Shown one piece after another: positions 10,203-21,298 of a DNA stretch of 64,000 nt. This DNA is from Pseudomonas sp. AB6 (GTDB lineage: Bacteria; Pseudomonadota; Gammaproteobacteria; Pseudomonadales; Pseudomonadaceae): the NCBI RefSeq assembly GCF_034314105.1, contig NZ_JAVIWJ010000001.1, positions 64,501-128,500 on the forward strand, in the 5' to 3' direction. The notes under the pieces are model-generated. The model made no database searches, was not told the DNA's origin, and saw only the letters and a list, made by a program, of their open reading frames with translations. How positions within the stretch are numbered: position 1 is the stretch's first letter; each line of letters opens with the position of its first letter. The position numbers and the translations under genes are program-made.

Positions 10203-10990
10203 GGAGTTACCTTCTCCGTGCTCGATGTGCGGGCCAAGTGTTTGCCGAGCAAAAGTTGCAGGCGTTTGGGCAGCATCGCTATCAGCCGTAGGCTGAGAAT
10301 AAAGGCGGTGGGGAAGGCTATCTCCAGCGGACGGTGTGAGCGCTGCAAACGCTCGGCGATGTGCCGGGCGGCTTTGTCTACAGGCCAGCGCATAGGCATC
10401 GGAAAGTCGTTACTTGCGGTCAGTGGTGTGTCGACGAAACCGGGGCTGACGATGGTTACGTCAATGCCTTCATGAGCCAGGTCGATGCGCAAAGCCTCGA
10501 ACAGGTATCGCAAGCCTGCTTTGGAGGCGCCATAGGCTTCAGCCCGGGTCAGGGGCAGGTAAGTCACCGAACTGGCAACGGCCACTAGATGCGGTTTTTT
10601 TCCGCTACGCAGCAAGGGCAGGGCTTCCTGCACGCAATAGCTGCTGGCGATTAAATTAGTTCGGATTACCCGCTCGATCATGGCAGCATCGAAATTTCTA
10701 CTGTCAACGTATTCGCAGGTGCCAGCGTTTAAAATTGCGGAGTCAAGAGCGCCCCAAATTTGAGCGATACGCTCGCCAATTTGTTTGACCTGTTCGCTGT
10801 CAGTGAGGTCGCCAGGTGCCAGCAGGACTTGTTGGGGATAGCGTTTATCCAGTATTTCCAATGGCCCAACCGTGCGCGCAGTTAATGCAACGCGATGTCC
10901 GGCTTTGAGCAGTTCTTCTGCCAACGCCAAGCCTATTCCACTGCTAGCGCCGGTCAGCCAAATTCGGCGAACGTTTGGATTGGGCGTCAT
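10199..10990 (-). CDS. Short-chain dehydrogenase/reductase of the light cluster
   Basis: A 263-residue classical SDR with the cofactor motif TGASSGIG near residue 14, NAG (ILNAGT), a catalytic Ser and YGASK (YxxxK), and the downstream PGFVDT segment. The C-terminus has a hydrophobic helix (FILSLRLIAMLP) that could hold the enzyme at the membrane, fitting a lipid substrate. The ATG at 10990 overlaps the NTF2-like stop (ATGA). The substrate is unknown. Confidence 0.85.
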   Translation of the reverse strand: MTPNPNVRRIWLTGASSGIGLALAEELLKAGHRVALTARTVGPLEILDKRYPQQVLLAPGDLTDSEQVKQIGERIAQIWGALDSAILNAGTCEYVDSRNFDAAMIERVIRTNLIASSYCVQEALPLLRSGKKPHLVAVASSVTYLPLTRAEAYGASKAGLRYLFEALRIDLAHEGIDVTIVSPGFVDTPLTASNDFPMPMRWPVDKAARHIAERLQRSHRPLEIAFPTAFILSLRLIAMLPKRLQLLLGKHLARTSSTEKVTP

Positions 10991-11409
10991 GCAACTCTCC
11001 CCTTTAACCACAATATGGCTCGGCCCAAGATCGGCACGTGTTCGTAAAGCATGGCGCCCGCATCGAAAAAATCGCGGTGTTGATAAACCTTGTCGTTCCA
11101 CAGCAGATGCGAACACCCCTCAACGCGGATCAGCTGCCCGGCGTTTAGCCGTGGATGACGAAAACTCATGGTCCAGCGCAGATAACCTTTGCCTTCGCGC
11201 ACCTGATCGAACGCGTAAAACTCGAAGCGCAGCTGGCTGACATTGCCGTACAGCTCTTCGAAGTAACGCTTTACGTTACTGAGGCCGGTGACCTCGTGAA
11301 GAGGGTCGGTAAAGACCACGTCATCGCTATAGAGCTCGCCAAGTTGATCCATCGAATCTTTGTCCAGAGCTGCGAAGCTGTGAGCAAAGCGACGTAGATA
11401 ATCACTCAC
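10987..11409 (-). CDS. NTF2-like / SnoaL-type protein
   Basis: A 140-residue protein with the nuclear-transport-factor-2 fold pattern: helix [16 protein letters not shown], then LYSDDVVFTDPLHEVTG, and a beta-rich C-terminal half. Such small cone-shaped domains act as isomerases, cyclases or binding proteins. In this cluster type the gene conventionally sits beside the SDR. The GTG start overlaps the phrB stop by 8 bp. Function is unknown beyond the fold. Confidence 0.8.
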   Translation of the reverse strand: MSDYLRRFAHSFAALDKDSMDQLGELYSDDVVFTDPLHEVTGLSNVKRYFEELYGNVSQLRFEFYAFDQVREGKGYLRWTMSFRHPRLNAGQLIRVEGCSHLLWNDKVYQHRDFFDAGAMLYEHVPILGRAILWLKGRVA

Positions 11410-12847
11410 TTAGATTTTCCCCTTGCTGGCGATGGGGCAGGCTCTTGAAGGCAGCCAGTGCTCTTAGGCGGCTTAGACCTAAATCCACGATGGGTTTGGG
11501 GTAGTTGGCGACGCCGAACAAGCCGCCTGCCGTAGCCGGGTTATGAACTTCTTTTTTATTCAGATTTGCCAGCTCCGGCAGCCAGTGCTTAAGAAAGAGG
11601 CCTTCGCTGTCGAATCGTTCCGATTGGCTTAGCGGGTTGAAAATTCGAAAGTACGGGGCGGAATCAGTGCCCGTCGATGAGCTCCATTGCCAGCCACCAT
11701 TATTGGCTGCCAAGTCGCCGTCGATCAGGTGCTGCATAAAAAATCGTTCGCCAAGGCGCCAGTCGATCAATAGATTTTTAGTTAAAAACATCGCGACAAC
11801 CATCCGTAGACGGTTATGCATCCAGCCGGTATCCAGCAGTTGGCGCATGGCGGCGTCAATGATCGGCAGGCCAGTGCGCGCTTCTTGCCATGCGGCCAGG
11901 TCGGCAGGCGCGTCACGCCATTGCACCGCTTCGGTCTCAGGGCGAAACGCACAGTGACGCGAAACCCGTGGATAACCGACCAGAATATGTTTGTAAAACT
12001 CTCGCCACAGCAACTCGTTTATCCAAGTGACTGCGCCGATATTACCGGTGTCGAATTCACCGTGATTACTTCGCAAGGCTGCATGGAGGCACTGGCGAGG
12101 TGATATAACGCCTGCGGCGAGGTATGCCGATAGTTGGCTTGTGCCAGGTTTCGCCGGAAAATCGCGCTCGCTTTCGTAATAGTTGATCTGTTCGTCGGTG
12201 AACAATTCCAGGCGCCGTCGGGCTTCCTCTTCTCCCGCCGGCCACAGCCCGCGCACGGCTTCAGTAGAAGGCGTAAAGCCTGCAACGCTGGTTGGCACGG
12301 TGTCACTGTTAATAGACAGTTCTGGCTGGGCGGTTAGGCGCTGAACCAGCGGCGGTATTGATAGGTTCAGGCGTGAGTAACACGCTTTGCGAAACTGACT
12401 ATAAACCTGAAAATAGTTACCTGATTTGGTCAGCACGCTGCCGGGCTTGAAGAACAGCTGATCTAAATGGTTATAAACATGAATCCCTGCATCTTGCAGC
12501 GTTTCACTAACGGCCCGGTCTCGCGTCATCTCGTGGATGCCATATTCGTCGTTAAGGTGCAGGGCTTCTACATTGTGCTGCTTGCAGAGCTCAAGCAGCA
12601 CGCTTGGCGCTTGGTTCCAGGTATCCGCGTAGCGAATCAATAGCGGTACATTTATTTTTTTCAGCGATTGGCTTAGTTCGGACAAATTCCGCAGCCAGAA
12701 ATCAACCTTGCAGGCTGCGTCGTCATGGGCTTGCCATTGCCCTGGGCTGATCAGGTAAACAGCGATCGTCGGACCGCGTTGCATCGCAGCGGTTATCGCA
12801 GTGTTGTCATGTGAGCGCAGATCGCTGCGCAGCCAAACCAGTTGCAT
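11402..12847 (-). CDS. phrB: Deoxyribodipyrimidine photolyase (class I CPD photolyase)
   Basis: Repairs cyclobutane pyrimidine dimers using blue light and reduced FAD, with a folate or flavin antenna. The 481-residue protein has the N-terminal photolyase alpha/beta domain ([13 protein letters not shown]) and the FAD-binding domain: [40 protein letters not shown], and [23 protein letters not shown] carrying the conserved Trp/Asn residues. The ATG at 12847 has a good Shine-Dalgarno (AAGGTG) and starts 9 bp after the regulator stop. Placing the repair enzyme directly behind a LitR-type regulator fits light induction. Confidence 0.95.
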   Translation of the reverse strand: MQLVWLRSDLRSHDNTAITAAMQRGPTIAVYLISPGQWQAHDDAACKVDFWLRNLSELSQSLKKINVPLLIRYADTWNQAPSVLLELCKQHNVEALHLNDEYGIHEMTRDRAVSETLQDAGIHVYNHLDQLFFKPGSVLTKSGNYFQVYSQFRKACYSRLNLSIPPLVQRLTAQPELSINSDTVPTSVAGFTPSTEAVRGLWPAGEEEARRRLELFTDEQINYYESERDFPAKPGTSQLSAYLAAGVISPRQCLHAALRSNHGEFDTGNIGAVTWINELLWREFYKHILVGYPRVSRHCAFRPETEAVQWRDAPADLAAWQEARTGLPIIDAAMRQLLDTGWMHNRLRMVVAMFLTKNLLIDWRLGERFFMQHLIDGDLAANNGGWQWSSSTGTDSAPYFRIFNPLSQSERFDSEGLFLKHWLPELANLNKKEVHNPATAGGLFGVANYPKPIVDLGLSRLRALAAFKSLPHRQQGENLSE

Positions 12848-12856
12848 ATTCACACC

Positions 12857-13807
12857 TTAAATAAGCCCGAGTTTGTGCAGTATGGTCTGGGCAGCAAGCG
12901 GATCTTCGGCCAGTGTCAGTCCGTCAATCTCGGTAGTAGATACGGACAGCTCGGCGCAATGGATGCATACCGTTGGTCCGACAATCAGTTTGGGGCAGGC
13001 TATGTTGGCCAAGAGTTTGGGCAACAGATTCACGCTCAACGCCTTACTGGAATACAGCAGCAGCCCCCGGGCTTGTAGGTATTCGACGGCCAACGCCAAC
13101 TCACCGACGGGCACGGGCCAATCGAATACTTCCACCGGACAATCGCTGCTACTGATTAACCAAGCGGTTAGCCAAAGATGCGGTTCTAGAGGTAAGTCAG
13201 ACTGATTGACCAGCAGCAGGGGCGTGCCATTGAGTTGACGATTGTTGTAGTAGATCCGTGCGCCCAACTTGCTACGAAGCCATGAGTAGAAAAAAATTCG
13301 CTCCAGTTGCGCGCCGAATTGTCCCTGCCAACGCTGTTCCAGTTCGGTTAGCAATGGCAAAAGAAGTTGTTCGCAAAGGGTGCGCGGTGGGTACAGCGCC
13401 ATCGCCTGATTAATAGTTTCATCAACTTTGCGTTCAGCCAGTTGGCCAATGGCAATTAGCAATGTCTGACGTAGATTGTCCCAATCGTTTGCGGGGTCAT
13501 GGGTGATCGGTTGCGGCATATCAATCAGTTGCTTGACCTGACTGACAGACACTCCACGATTGAGCCAAGTGAGAATCAAAAAAATTCGTTGCACATGTTC
13601 GGCGCAATACAGCCGATGACCTTTAGCCGTGCGCTGAGGTATCACCAATCCATAGCGCCGTTCCCACGCCCGAAGCGTTACCGGATTGACTCCGGTTTGC
13701 CGAGCAACTTCGCGAATAGGCAGCCAGCCGTGTTCCAGCGCCAATTGGTATTCGGCGCGCCTCGATTCCGGCTGTGCGTTGTGCGCTTGATCGGTTAGAT
13801 TTTTCAT
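12857..13807 (-). CDS. Class II LitR-like MerR-family regulator (PplR1-type)
   Basis: A 316-residue regulator. Residues about 32-100 form a MerR DNA-binding domain (IREVARQTGVNPVTLRAWER, then a wing with GHRLY). The C-terminal part resembles the LitR/CarH sensor region but lacks the His-based cobalamin motif, which defines class II LitR proteins. In P. putida such proteins (PplR1) repress photolyase and fatty-acid genes in the dark. The start lies 3 bp after the TudS-like stop, so it is autoregulated with the operon if the two TGTACA-N12-TGTACA operators upstream are its sites. A paralogue is encoded at 57745-58710. Confidence 0.88.
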   Translation of the reverse strand: MKNLTDQAHNAQPESRRAEYQLALEHGWLPIREVARQTGVNPVTLRAWERRYGLVIPQRTAKGHRLYCAEHVQRIFLILTWLNRGVSVSQVKQLIDMPQPITHDPANDWDNLRQTLLIAIGQLAERKVDETINQAMALYPPRTLCEQLLLPLLTELEQRWQGQFGAQLERIFFYSWLRSKLGARIYYNNRQLNGTPLLLVNQSDLPLEPHLWLTAWLISSSDCPVEVFDWPVPVGELALAVEYLQARGLLLYSSKALSVNLLPKLLANIACPKLIVGPTVCIHCAELSVSTTEIDGLTLAEDPLAAQTILHKLGLI

Positions 13808-13810
13808 GAG

Positions 13811-14773
13811 TCAGATCGCATTGCGCAAACCGAGATTTTCCGGATGCGGTTGGAGGTAAACCTGCTGTGCCAGGTAGGCATCCGGATGCTGTCGCAAGTG
13901 GTGTTTGAGCAGGGTCAGTGGCACCACCAGTGGCACCACGCCGCGTCGATATTGGCCGATCAGTCGCTGCATTTCCTCTCGGTCGTCCTGGCTCATGGTT
14001 TTTTTGAAATACCCATTGAGGTGTTGCAGGACATTTGTGTGGGTGCCGCGTGTGGCGCATTTTTTCAACGCGTCCATCAATTCACTGAAATACCGTGGTC
14101 CAATTTCATTCGGATCTGACTTGGCCATGGAGCCCAGCATTTTACCCAGTGCTCGGTATTGAGCAGGGTTGTTCGCCATGAGTTGGTATTTGTAGCGCGA
14201 GTGGAATTCAGTCAGGCTGCGGCGGCTCAATCCGCTACTCAGTAGTGCTTGCCAATCGGCGTAGGCATACACCCGAGTGATAAAGTTTTCTCGTAATACG
14301 GGATCATTTAGTCGACCGTCTTCTTCAACCGGCAGGTTCGGTTGTTGCGCACAAAAGGCTCGGGCGTAGATCCCTCGGCCTACCGGGGCTGGGAGACCGT
14401 TGTCTTTGTACACCTTCACTCGTTCGAGACCGCACGAAGGTGACTTCTGCATAAAAATATAGCCGCACACATCGCTCATCTGCGTGGCCATGTGCACGCC
14501 GTAGTCAGCTAACGCCTGGGTCACGTTCAACTCACTATGAACACTCCCGATTGCCTGAGGTGAGTCTGGATCGCCGATCAGTCGAATGGCTTCCCGTGGA
14601 ATGCCCATGCCAATGGCGACCTCGGGGCAAACAGGCACGAAATCAAAATACTCTTTCAGGGTTTGGGTACACAGGTGTGATTCTTTATGGCCGCCGTTGA
14701 ATCGCACCTCAACGCCCATCAAGCAGGCGCTGATGCCGAGTTTGGGTTTGCTGAGGGCGGTAACGCTAGACAT
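13811..14773 (-). CDS. DUF523-DUF1722 fusion, TudS-like thiouracil desulfurase family
   Basis: A 320-residue two-domain protein. The N-terminal half is DUF523, with Cys residues in ISACLMG, VCPEV and SPSCG. In TudS homologues these hold an Fe-S cluster used to desulfurate thiouracil. The C-terminal half is DUF1722 (YbgA-like: SRYKYQLMANNPAQYRALG). It is the first gene of the light operon, behind a good Shine-Dalgarno (AGAGG). A role removing thiolated uracil photoproducts alongside photolyase is an attractive inference, not shown by sequence. Confidence 0.85.
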   Translation of the reverse strand: MSSVTALSKPKLGISACLMGVEVRFNGGHKESHLCTQTLKEYFDFVPVCPEVAIGMGIPREAIRLIGDPDSPQAIGSVHSELNVTQALADYGVHMATQMSDVCGYIFMQKSPSCGLERVKVYKDNGLPAPVGRGIYARAFCAQQPNLPVEEDGRLNDPVLRENFITRVYAYADWQALLSSGLSRRSLTEFHSRYKYQLMANNPAQYRALGKMLGSMAKSDPNEIGPRYFSELMDALKKCATRGTHTNVLQHLNGYFKKTMSQDDREEMQRLIGQYRRGVVPLVVPLTLLKHHLRQHPDAYLAQQVYLQPHPENLGLRNAI

Positions 14774-14794
14774 GACAAACCTCTGATTTTTTGT

Positions 14795-14818
14795 TGTACA
14801 GACATGGGCTTCTGTACA
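14795..14818 (-). promoter_or_regulatory. LitR-type operator, proximal (TGTACA-N12-TGTACA)
   Basis: Two exact TGTACA half-sites at 14795-14800 and 14813-14818 are separated by exactly 12 bp. The spacing and half-sites match the operator reported for class II LitR in P. putida, as I recall it. It lies 22 bp upstream of the TudS-like start, just downstream of the predicted -10, where a bound repressor would block early transcription. Confidence 0.85.
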
Positions 14819-14828
14819 ACTTTAAATC

Positions 14829-14856
14829 ATCATAGGTTCGATACTGTACAAGTCAA
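14829..14856 (-). promoter_or_regulatory. Predicted sigma70 promoter of the light operon
   Basis: On the minus strand a -35 TTGACT (14856-14851) and a -10 TATGAT (14834-14829) are separated by 16 bp. The -35 lies entirely inside the spacer of the distal LitR operator. This is a near-consensus promoter, so regulation is probably by repression rather than by activation of a weak promoter. Confidence 0.7.
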
Positions 14857-14868
14857 TTTATTTGTACA
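14845..14868 (-). promoter_or_regulatory. LitR-type operator, distal (TGTACA-N12-TGTACA)
   Basis: A second exact pair of TGTACA half-sites (14845-14850 and 14863-14868) with a 12-bp spacer, covering the predicted -35. Two identical operators, 50 bp apart start to start, flank the -10 element. This suggests cooperative binding by a LitR oligomer. Confidence 0.85.
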
Positions 14869-14943
14869 ATATTTGTCGCGAATTGAGCGGGTAACTACCG
14901 GCAGTGGTTTGAACGCAATAGCCCTGAGGATGAAGGCTGTCTG

Positions 14944-16452
<1,509 letters not shown>

Positions 16453-17355
16453 ATGCACATATTGCTGACCGGCGGTACTGGTTTGATAGGACGCCAGCTG
16501 TGCAAAAGCTGGCGGTCACAGGGTCATCAGCTCACGGTCTTGAGCCGCAGGCCTGATGAGGTTCGTAGATTGTGCGGAGATTCAGTGCGAGGTATTGCCC
16601 GGCTGGATGATGTAGGCGCTGACCCGGTCGATGCGGTTGTCAACCTGGCGGGCGCACCTATCGCAGACAGGCCTTGGACGCGTAAACGCAAAGCGTTGTT
16701 ATGGGAAAGTCGCGTAGGCCTCACGGAGCAGTTGCTGGCGTGGCTGGAACGTCGCGAACATAAACCGCGGGTATTGATCTCCGGGTCTGCCGTTGGCTGG
16801 TACGGCGATGGTGGTGAGCGTGAACTGAACGAAGACGCAGCGCCGGTCGCCTTGGATTTCGCCAGCCGCCTGTGCGATGCGTGGGAGGAGACTGCGCAGC
16901 GCGCCGAGGCACTGGGCATACGTGTCGTCATTGTGCGTACGGGCTTGGTCTTGGCTGACGGCGGCGGGTTTTTGCAGCGTCTTTTGTTGCCGTTCAAACT
17001 CGGTGTTGGTGGCCCGATTGGCAGCGGTCGACAATGGATGCCATGGATTCACATTCAGGACCAAGTCGCACTGATTGATTTTTTGTTGAACCGGACCCAA
17101 GCCCAAGGTCTTTATAATGCCTGCGCGCCTTACCCGGTTCGCAATCGAGAGTTCGCTAAAACGCTGGGCACTGTTTTACACCGTCCTGCGTTCATGCCAT
17201 TGCCAGCGTTTGCACTGAGAGCACTGCTGGGGGAGATGTCTGTATTGTTACTGGGCGGCCAGCGCGCGCAACCGGCTCGACTTCAGGAAGCAGGCTTTAC
17301 TTTTTCATTTACTGATTTAAACGCGGCCCTGAATGATGTCTTGGGCCGCCACTGA
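16453..17355 (+). CDS. TIGR01777 family epimerase (YfcH-like)
   Basis: A 300-residue extended SDR with the nucleotide-binding motif [13 protein letters not shown] at the N-terminus, followed by [15 protein letters not shown] and [13 protein letters not shown]. This matches the YfcH/sugar-nucleotide epimerase-like family, whose substrate is unknown. It is followed after 13 bp by hemH on the same strand, an association conserved in pseudomonads near phrB. Confidence 0.88.
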   Translation: MHILLTGGTGLIGRQLCKSWRSQGHQLTVLSRRPDEVRRLCGDSVRGIARLDDVGADPVDAVVNLAGAPIADRPWTRKRKALLWESRVGLTEQLLAWLERREHKPRVLISGSAVGWYGDGGERELNEDAAPVALDFASRLCDAWEETAQRAEALGIRVVIVRTGLVLADGGGFLQRLLLPFKLGVGGPIGSGRQWMPWIHIQDQVALIDFLLNRTQAQGLYNACAPYPVRNREFAKTLGTVLHRPAFMPLPAFALRALLGEMSVLLLGGQRAQPARLQEAGFTFSFTDLNAALNDVLGRH

Positions 17356-17368
17356 CAAAGGATGCTGC

Positions 17369-18394
17369 ATGACCGATCACGCGCTGTTGCTGGTCAACTT
17401 GGGTTCGCCGGCCTCGACCAAGGTGGCAGATGTCCGAAGCTACTTGAATCAATTTTTGATGGACCCCTATGTCATTGACGTACCGTGGCCGGTTAGGCGG
17501 CTTCTGGTATCGCTGATTTTGATTAAGCGCCCCGAGCAGTCGGCGCACGCTTATGCGTCCATTTGGTGGGACGAGGGTTCTCCGCTGGTGGTGCTGAGTC
17601 AGCGCTTGCAGCAAGCGATGGTCAAGGAGTGGAGGCAGGGCCCTGTCGAGTTGGCAATGCGTTATGGCGAGCCTTCTATCGAGACCGTACTGACCCGTTT
17701 GGCCGCACAGGGTATTCAGAAAGTGACCCTGGCGCCGTTATACCCACAGTTTGCCGACAGCACCGTGACCACGGTGATCGAGGAGGCAAAGCGGGTGGTG
17801 AAGGCGAAGTCATTGAACATCCGGTTTTCGTTGCTACAGCCGTTCTACGATCAGCCGGAATACCTTGATGCGTTGGTGGAAAACGCTCGACCACAGCTTC
17901 AGCAACCCCATGATCATTTATTGTTAAGTTTTCACGGCTTGCCCGAGCGGCACCTGCACAAGCTAGACCCCACCGGTAATCATTGTCTGAAGGGAGCCGA
18001 ATGCTGCAAGACGGCGTCTGCGCAGGTGATCGCAACGTGTTACCGGGCGCAGTGTTTGCGCACGGCGGCACTATTTGCCGAACGGCTGGGCTTGGCCGAT
18101 GGCAAATGGTCGGTGTCGTTCCAGTCACGCTTGGGGCGTGCGAAATGGATCGAGCCCTACACCGAAGCGCGTCTCGCTGCACTGGCGAAAGACGGCGCGA
18201 AAAAAATCCTGGTGATGTGCCCGGCATTTGTTGCCGATTGCATCGAGACCCTAGAGGAAATAGGCGATCGGGGCAAAGAGCAATTCCGCGAAGCGGGAGG
18301 GGAGGAGTTGGTACTGATTCCTTGCCTGAACGATGACCCGAATTGGGCTGCCGCGCTCAAAACGCTGTGTGAGCGAGCGCCAGTAATGTTGTAG
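17369..18394 (+). CDS. hemH: Ferrochelatase
   Basis: Inserts Fe2+ into protoporphyrin IX, the last step of protoheme synthesis. The 341-residue protein has the standard N-terminus (LLLVNLGSP), catalytic histidine in [11 protein letters not shown], and the conserved acidic CIETLEEI helix near the C-terminus. The ATG at 17369 is chosen by homology and lies 13 bp after the epimerase stop. It sits close to a light-response operon, which makes sense because its substrate is a photosensitiser, but no shared operator is seen. Confidence 0.96.
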   Translation: MTDHALLLVNLGSPASTKVADVRSYLNQFLMDPYVIDVPWPVRRLLVSLILIKRPEQSAHAYASIWWDEGSPLVVLSQRLQQAMVKEWRQGPVELAMRYGEPSIETVLTRLAAQGIQKVTLAPLYPQFADSTVTTVIEEAKRVVKAKSLNIRFSLLQPFYDQPEYLDALVENARPQLQQPHDHLLLSFHGLPERHLHKLDPTGNHCLKGAECCKTASAQVIATCYRAQCLRTAALFAERLGLADGKWSVSFQSRLGRAKWIEPYTEARLAALAKDGAKKILVMCPAFVADCIETLEEIGDRGKEQFREAGGEELVLIPCLNDDPNWAAALKTLCERAPVML

Positions 18395-18401
18395 TTTTCT
18401 A

Positions 18402-18433
18402 AGTTGCCTCGCCAACAATTTGTTGGCGAGGCA
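18402..18433. terminator. REP-like hairpin between convergent hemH and uraA
   Basis: A near-perfect palindrome with arms GCCTCGCCAACAA and TTGTTGGCGAGGC closes on a short loop. It has no T-run, but its position between two convergent genes suggests a bidirectional terminator or mRNA 3'-end stabiliser. The GCCAACAA/TTGTTGGC core is shared with the dispersed REP elements in the window. Confidence 0.65.
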
Positions 18434-18456
18434 CCCTAGAAGAGAGCCAACTAGCG

Positions 18457-19734
18457 TTACAACATCTCTTCCAGTTTTTTCTTGTGCTTCCAGCTGTCAT
18501 TGCCCGGCAGCAGCAGGTTCAAGCCAATCGCAACCACCGCACACAGCGCAATGCCTTTGAGACCAAAGTCGTTAGGGCCGGTGCCGGTGCCGATCAAGAC
18601 GCCACCAATACCGAACACCAACGTTACCGACACAATCACCAGATTGCGCGCCTCGGCGAGGTCGACTTTATGGCGGATTAAAGTGTTCATCCCCACCGCA
18701 GCAATCGAGCCGAACAACAGGCACAGAATTCCGCCCATGACGGGGATCGGGATGCTTTGCAGCAGCGCGCCGAACTTGCCGATGAAAGCCAGGCTGATGG
18801 CGAATATCGCCGCCCACGTCATGATTTTAGGGTTGTAGTTTTTGGTCAACATCACCGCGCCGGTTACTTCGGCGTAGGTGGTGTTCGGCGGTCCGCCAAA
18901 CAAACCTGCCACGGTAGTAGCGATACCGTCACCGAGTAGCGTGCGATGCAGCCCTGGTTTTTTCAGGTAATCGCGACCGGTCACACTGCCCACTGCAATC
19001 ACGCCGCCGATGTGTTCAATGGCGGGTGCCAACGCGACCGGGACAATAAACAAGATCGCCTGCCAGTTGAATTCCGGGGCCGTGAAGTTAGGCAGCGCCA
19101 GCCAAGGCGCAGCGGCGATTTTTGCGACGTCGACCACGCCGAAATAAAACGCCAGGGCGAAACCGATCAACACACCGGAAATGATCGGCACCAGACGGAA
19201 AATTCCGCGCCCGAACACCGCTACGACCACCGTTGTCAGCAGCGCCGGCATCGAGATCCACATGGCGATGTGATACGGAATCAACTGCGCACCGTCTCCA
19301 CCTTTACCCATGGCCATATTGGCGGCAATCGGCGCCATGGCGAGACCGATAGAGATGATCACCGGGCCAATGACCACGGGCGGCAATAATCGGTCGATGA
19401 ACCCCGTGCCCTTGATCTTCACCGCAAGGCCGAGAAAAGTGTAAACAAACCCTGCCGCCATGATCCCGCCCATGGTCGCGGCCAGACCGAACTGGCTTTT
19501 GGCGAGGATAATCGGCGTAATAAACGCGAAGCTTGAGGCCAGGAATACCGGCACCTGACGGCCCGTAACCACCTGAAAACACAAGGTGCCAAGCCCGGCG
19601 GTGAACAGCGCGACGTTCGGGTCGAGGCCGGTGATCAATGGCATAAGGACCAAGGCGCCAAAAGCCACGAAAAGCATCTGAGCGCCTGAGAGCACGGTGC
19701 GCCAGAGTGGATCGTTGAATTCATCCGGCTTCAT
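18457..19734 (-). CDS. uraA: Uracil-xanthine permease
   Basis: An inner-membrane nucleobase:proton symporter of the NCS2 family. The 425-residue protein has about 14 hydrophobic segments, the family motif around EHIGGVIAVGSVTG (conserved Glu and His), and the GGPPNTTYAEVTGA segment. It follows upp on the same strand with a 4-bp overlap, so uptake and salvage of uracil are made from one transcript. Confidence 0.95.
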   Translation of the reverse strand: MKPDEFNDPLWRTVLSGAQMLFVAFGALVLMPLITGLDPNVALFTAGLGTLCFQVVTGRQVPVFLASSFAFITPIILAKSQFGLAATMGGIMAAGFVYTFLGLAVKIKGTGFIDRLLPPVVIGPVIISIGLAMAPIAANMAMGKGGDGAQLIPYHIAMWISMPALLTTVVVAVFGRGIFRLVPIISGVLIGFALAFYFGVVDVAKIAAAPWLALPNFTAPEFNWQAILFIVPVALAPAIEHIGGVIAVGSVTGRDYLKKPGLHRTLLGDGIATTVAGLFGGPPNTTYAEVTGAVMLTKNYNPKIMTWAAIFAISLAFIGKFGALLQSIPIPVMGGILCLLFGSIAAVGMNTLIRHKVDLAEARNLVIVSVTLVFGIGGVLIGTGTGPNDFGLKGIALCAVVAIGLNLLLPGNDSWKHKKKLEEML

Positions 19735-20372
19735 CAGGCTTCCTTCTGCTTGGTACCGAATATCTTGTCGCCGGCGTCGCCCAAGCCTGGAATGATGTAA
19801 CCGTGTTCGTTCAAGCGCTCATCGATGGATGCGGTGTAAATCATCACATCGGGGTGAGCTTTCTCCACTGCGGCAATGCCTTCGGGCGCTGCGACCAACA
19901 CCATGGCGCGGATTTCCTTGCAACCTGCGCGCTTGAGCAGGTCAATGGCCGCAACCATTGAGTTACCGGTCGCCAGCATTGGATCAATGATCATAGCCAG
20001 TCGCTCATTGATCTCAGGAACCAGCTTTTCCAGATAGGTGTGGGCTTGCAGTGTCGCTTCATTGCGAGCCAAGCCGACGGCGCTGACCTTGGCACCGGGG
20101 ATCAGGCTGAGCACGCCATCGAGCATGCCGATACCTGCCCGCAAAATCGGGACAACAGTAATTTTCTTGCCGGCGATTTTTTCGACCTGCACTGTACCTG
20201 CCCAACCCTGGATTTCGTAGGTTTCCAAGGGCAGATCGGCGGTTGCTTCATAGGTCAGTAGCGCACCGACCTCCTGAGCCAGTTCACGAAAATTCTTGGT
20301 GCTGATGTCCGCTCGGCGCATTAAACCGAGCTTGTGGCGGATCAGCGGATGGCGGATCTCACGGATGGGCAT
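19734..20372 (-). CDS. upp: Uracil phosphoribosyltransferase
   Basis: Makes UMP from uracil and PRPP. The 212-residue protein starts [10 protein letters not shown], as in homologues. It has the PRPP-binding [19 protein letters not shown] motif and the uracil-binding C-terminus ([16 protein letters not shown]). The stop overlaps the uraA ATG. It is divergent from hpt, another salvage transferase. Confidence 0.96.
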   Translation of the reverse strand: MPIREIRHPLIRHKLGLMRRADISTKNFRELAQEVGALLTYEATADLPLETYEIQGWAGTVQVEKIAGKKITVVPILRAGIGMLDGVLSLIPGAKVSAVGLARNEATLQAHTYLEKLVPEINERLAMIIDPMLATGNSMVAAIDLLKRAGCKEIRAMVLVAAPEGIAAVEKAHPDVMIYTASIDERLNEHGYIIPGLGDAGDKIFGTKQKEA

Positions 20373-20522
20373 AAGGAAAGACTCCGACGGGGGCAAAAAA
20401 ACGGCCTAGATTAATCTATCCAACTGTTACTGTCCGAACGTTAGTCCAGAAATGCTTGCTCTGACCGAAGCGGATGCGTACCTTTGCCCGCTTTTCTTCC
20501 ACCGCACCCAATGGAGAGCGCC

Positions 20523-21080
20523 ATGTCTGCTGATCTCGAGCATATCCGCCAAATCATGCGCGAAGCTGATTGCCTGTACACAGAAGCTGAAGTCGAGGCA
20601 GCCATCGCTCGTCTTGGCGCCGAGATCAATGCCGCGCTGGCTGACACCAATCCCGTGGTGTTTTGCGTTATGAATGGTGGCCTGATCTTCACCGGAAAAC
20701 TATTGACGCACCTCAACTTCCCGCTGGAAGCGTCCTACTTGCACGCCACCCGCTATCGCAATGAAACCACCGGCGGTGACCTGTTTTGGAAGGCTAAGCC
20801 GGAAGTCTCGTTTATCGACCGCGATGTGTTGATCATCGATGACATTCTCGACGAAGGTCACACCCTCGGCGCGATCGTCGACTTCTGTAAGCACGCAGGC
20901 GCTCGGGCGGTTCACACCGCCGTGCTGATCGATAAAGAACACGACCGCAAAGCGCGGCCAGACCTCAAAGCCGACTTCGTAGGTTTGCCATGCATCGACC
21001 GCTATATCTTTGGTTACGGTATGGACTACAAGGGCTACTGGCGCAATGCAGCCGGTATTTATGCGGTTAAAGGGATGTAA
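20523..21080 (+). CDS. hpt: Hypoxanthine-guanine phosphoribosyltransferase
   Basis: A purine salvage enzyme converting hypoxanthine or guanine plus PRPP to IMP or GMP. The 185-residue protein has the PRPP motif VLIIDDILDEGHTLGAI and the flexible-loop region ATRYRNE. The ATG at 20523 has a GGAGAG Shine-Dalgarno. It is divergent from upp with 150 bp between starts; that space holds both promoters, with no operator I recognise. Confidence 0.94.
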   Translation: MSADLEHIRQIMREADCLYTEAEVEAAIARLGAEINAALADTNPVVFCVMNGGLIFTGKLLTHLNFPLEASYLHATRYRNETTGGDLFWKAKPEVSFIDRDVLIIDDILDEGHTLGAIVDFCKHAGARAVHTAVLIDKEHDRKARPDLKADFVGLPCIDRYIFGYGMDYKGYWRNAAGIYAVKGM

Positions 21081-21298
21081 AGCGGCCTACATGCCTGAGT
21101 TCACGCCAGTTTTCGGGAACACTTGCACATGACGTTGTTGATCGCTCGGCTGCCTTGCTTCCACTGGTGTTGAGCAACCTTGATGGCCATGTATGGGCCG
21201 GTTTACACACCATCGGGCTACATGTGCGTTGAGCGCCGAGGCGGGGGAGGGTTAAACTGCCCGCCCGTGATATCGCGAATCAGTTGGAGTCAGCAGTA

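Noticed and set aside
18946..19389. 147-residue plus-strand ORF opposite uraA
   Set aside because: Antisense to a clear permease gene; composition is a shadow of its codons (Arg/Gly/His rich).
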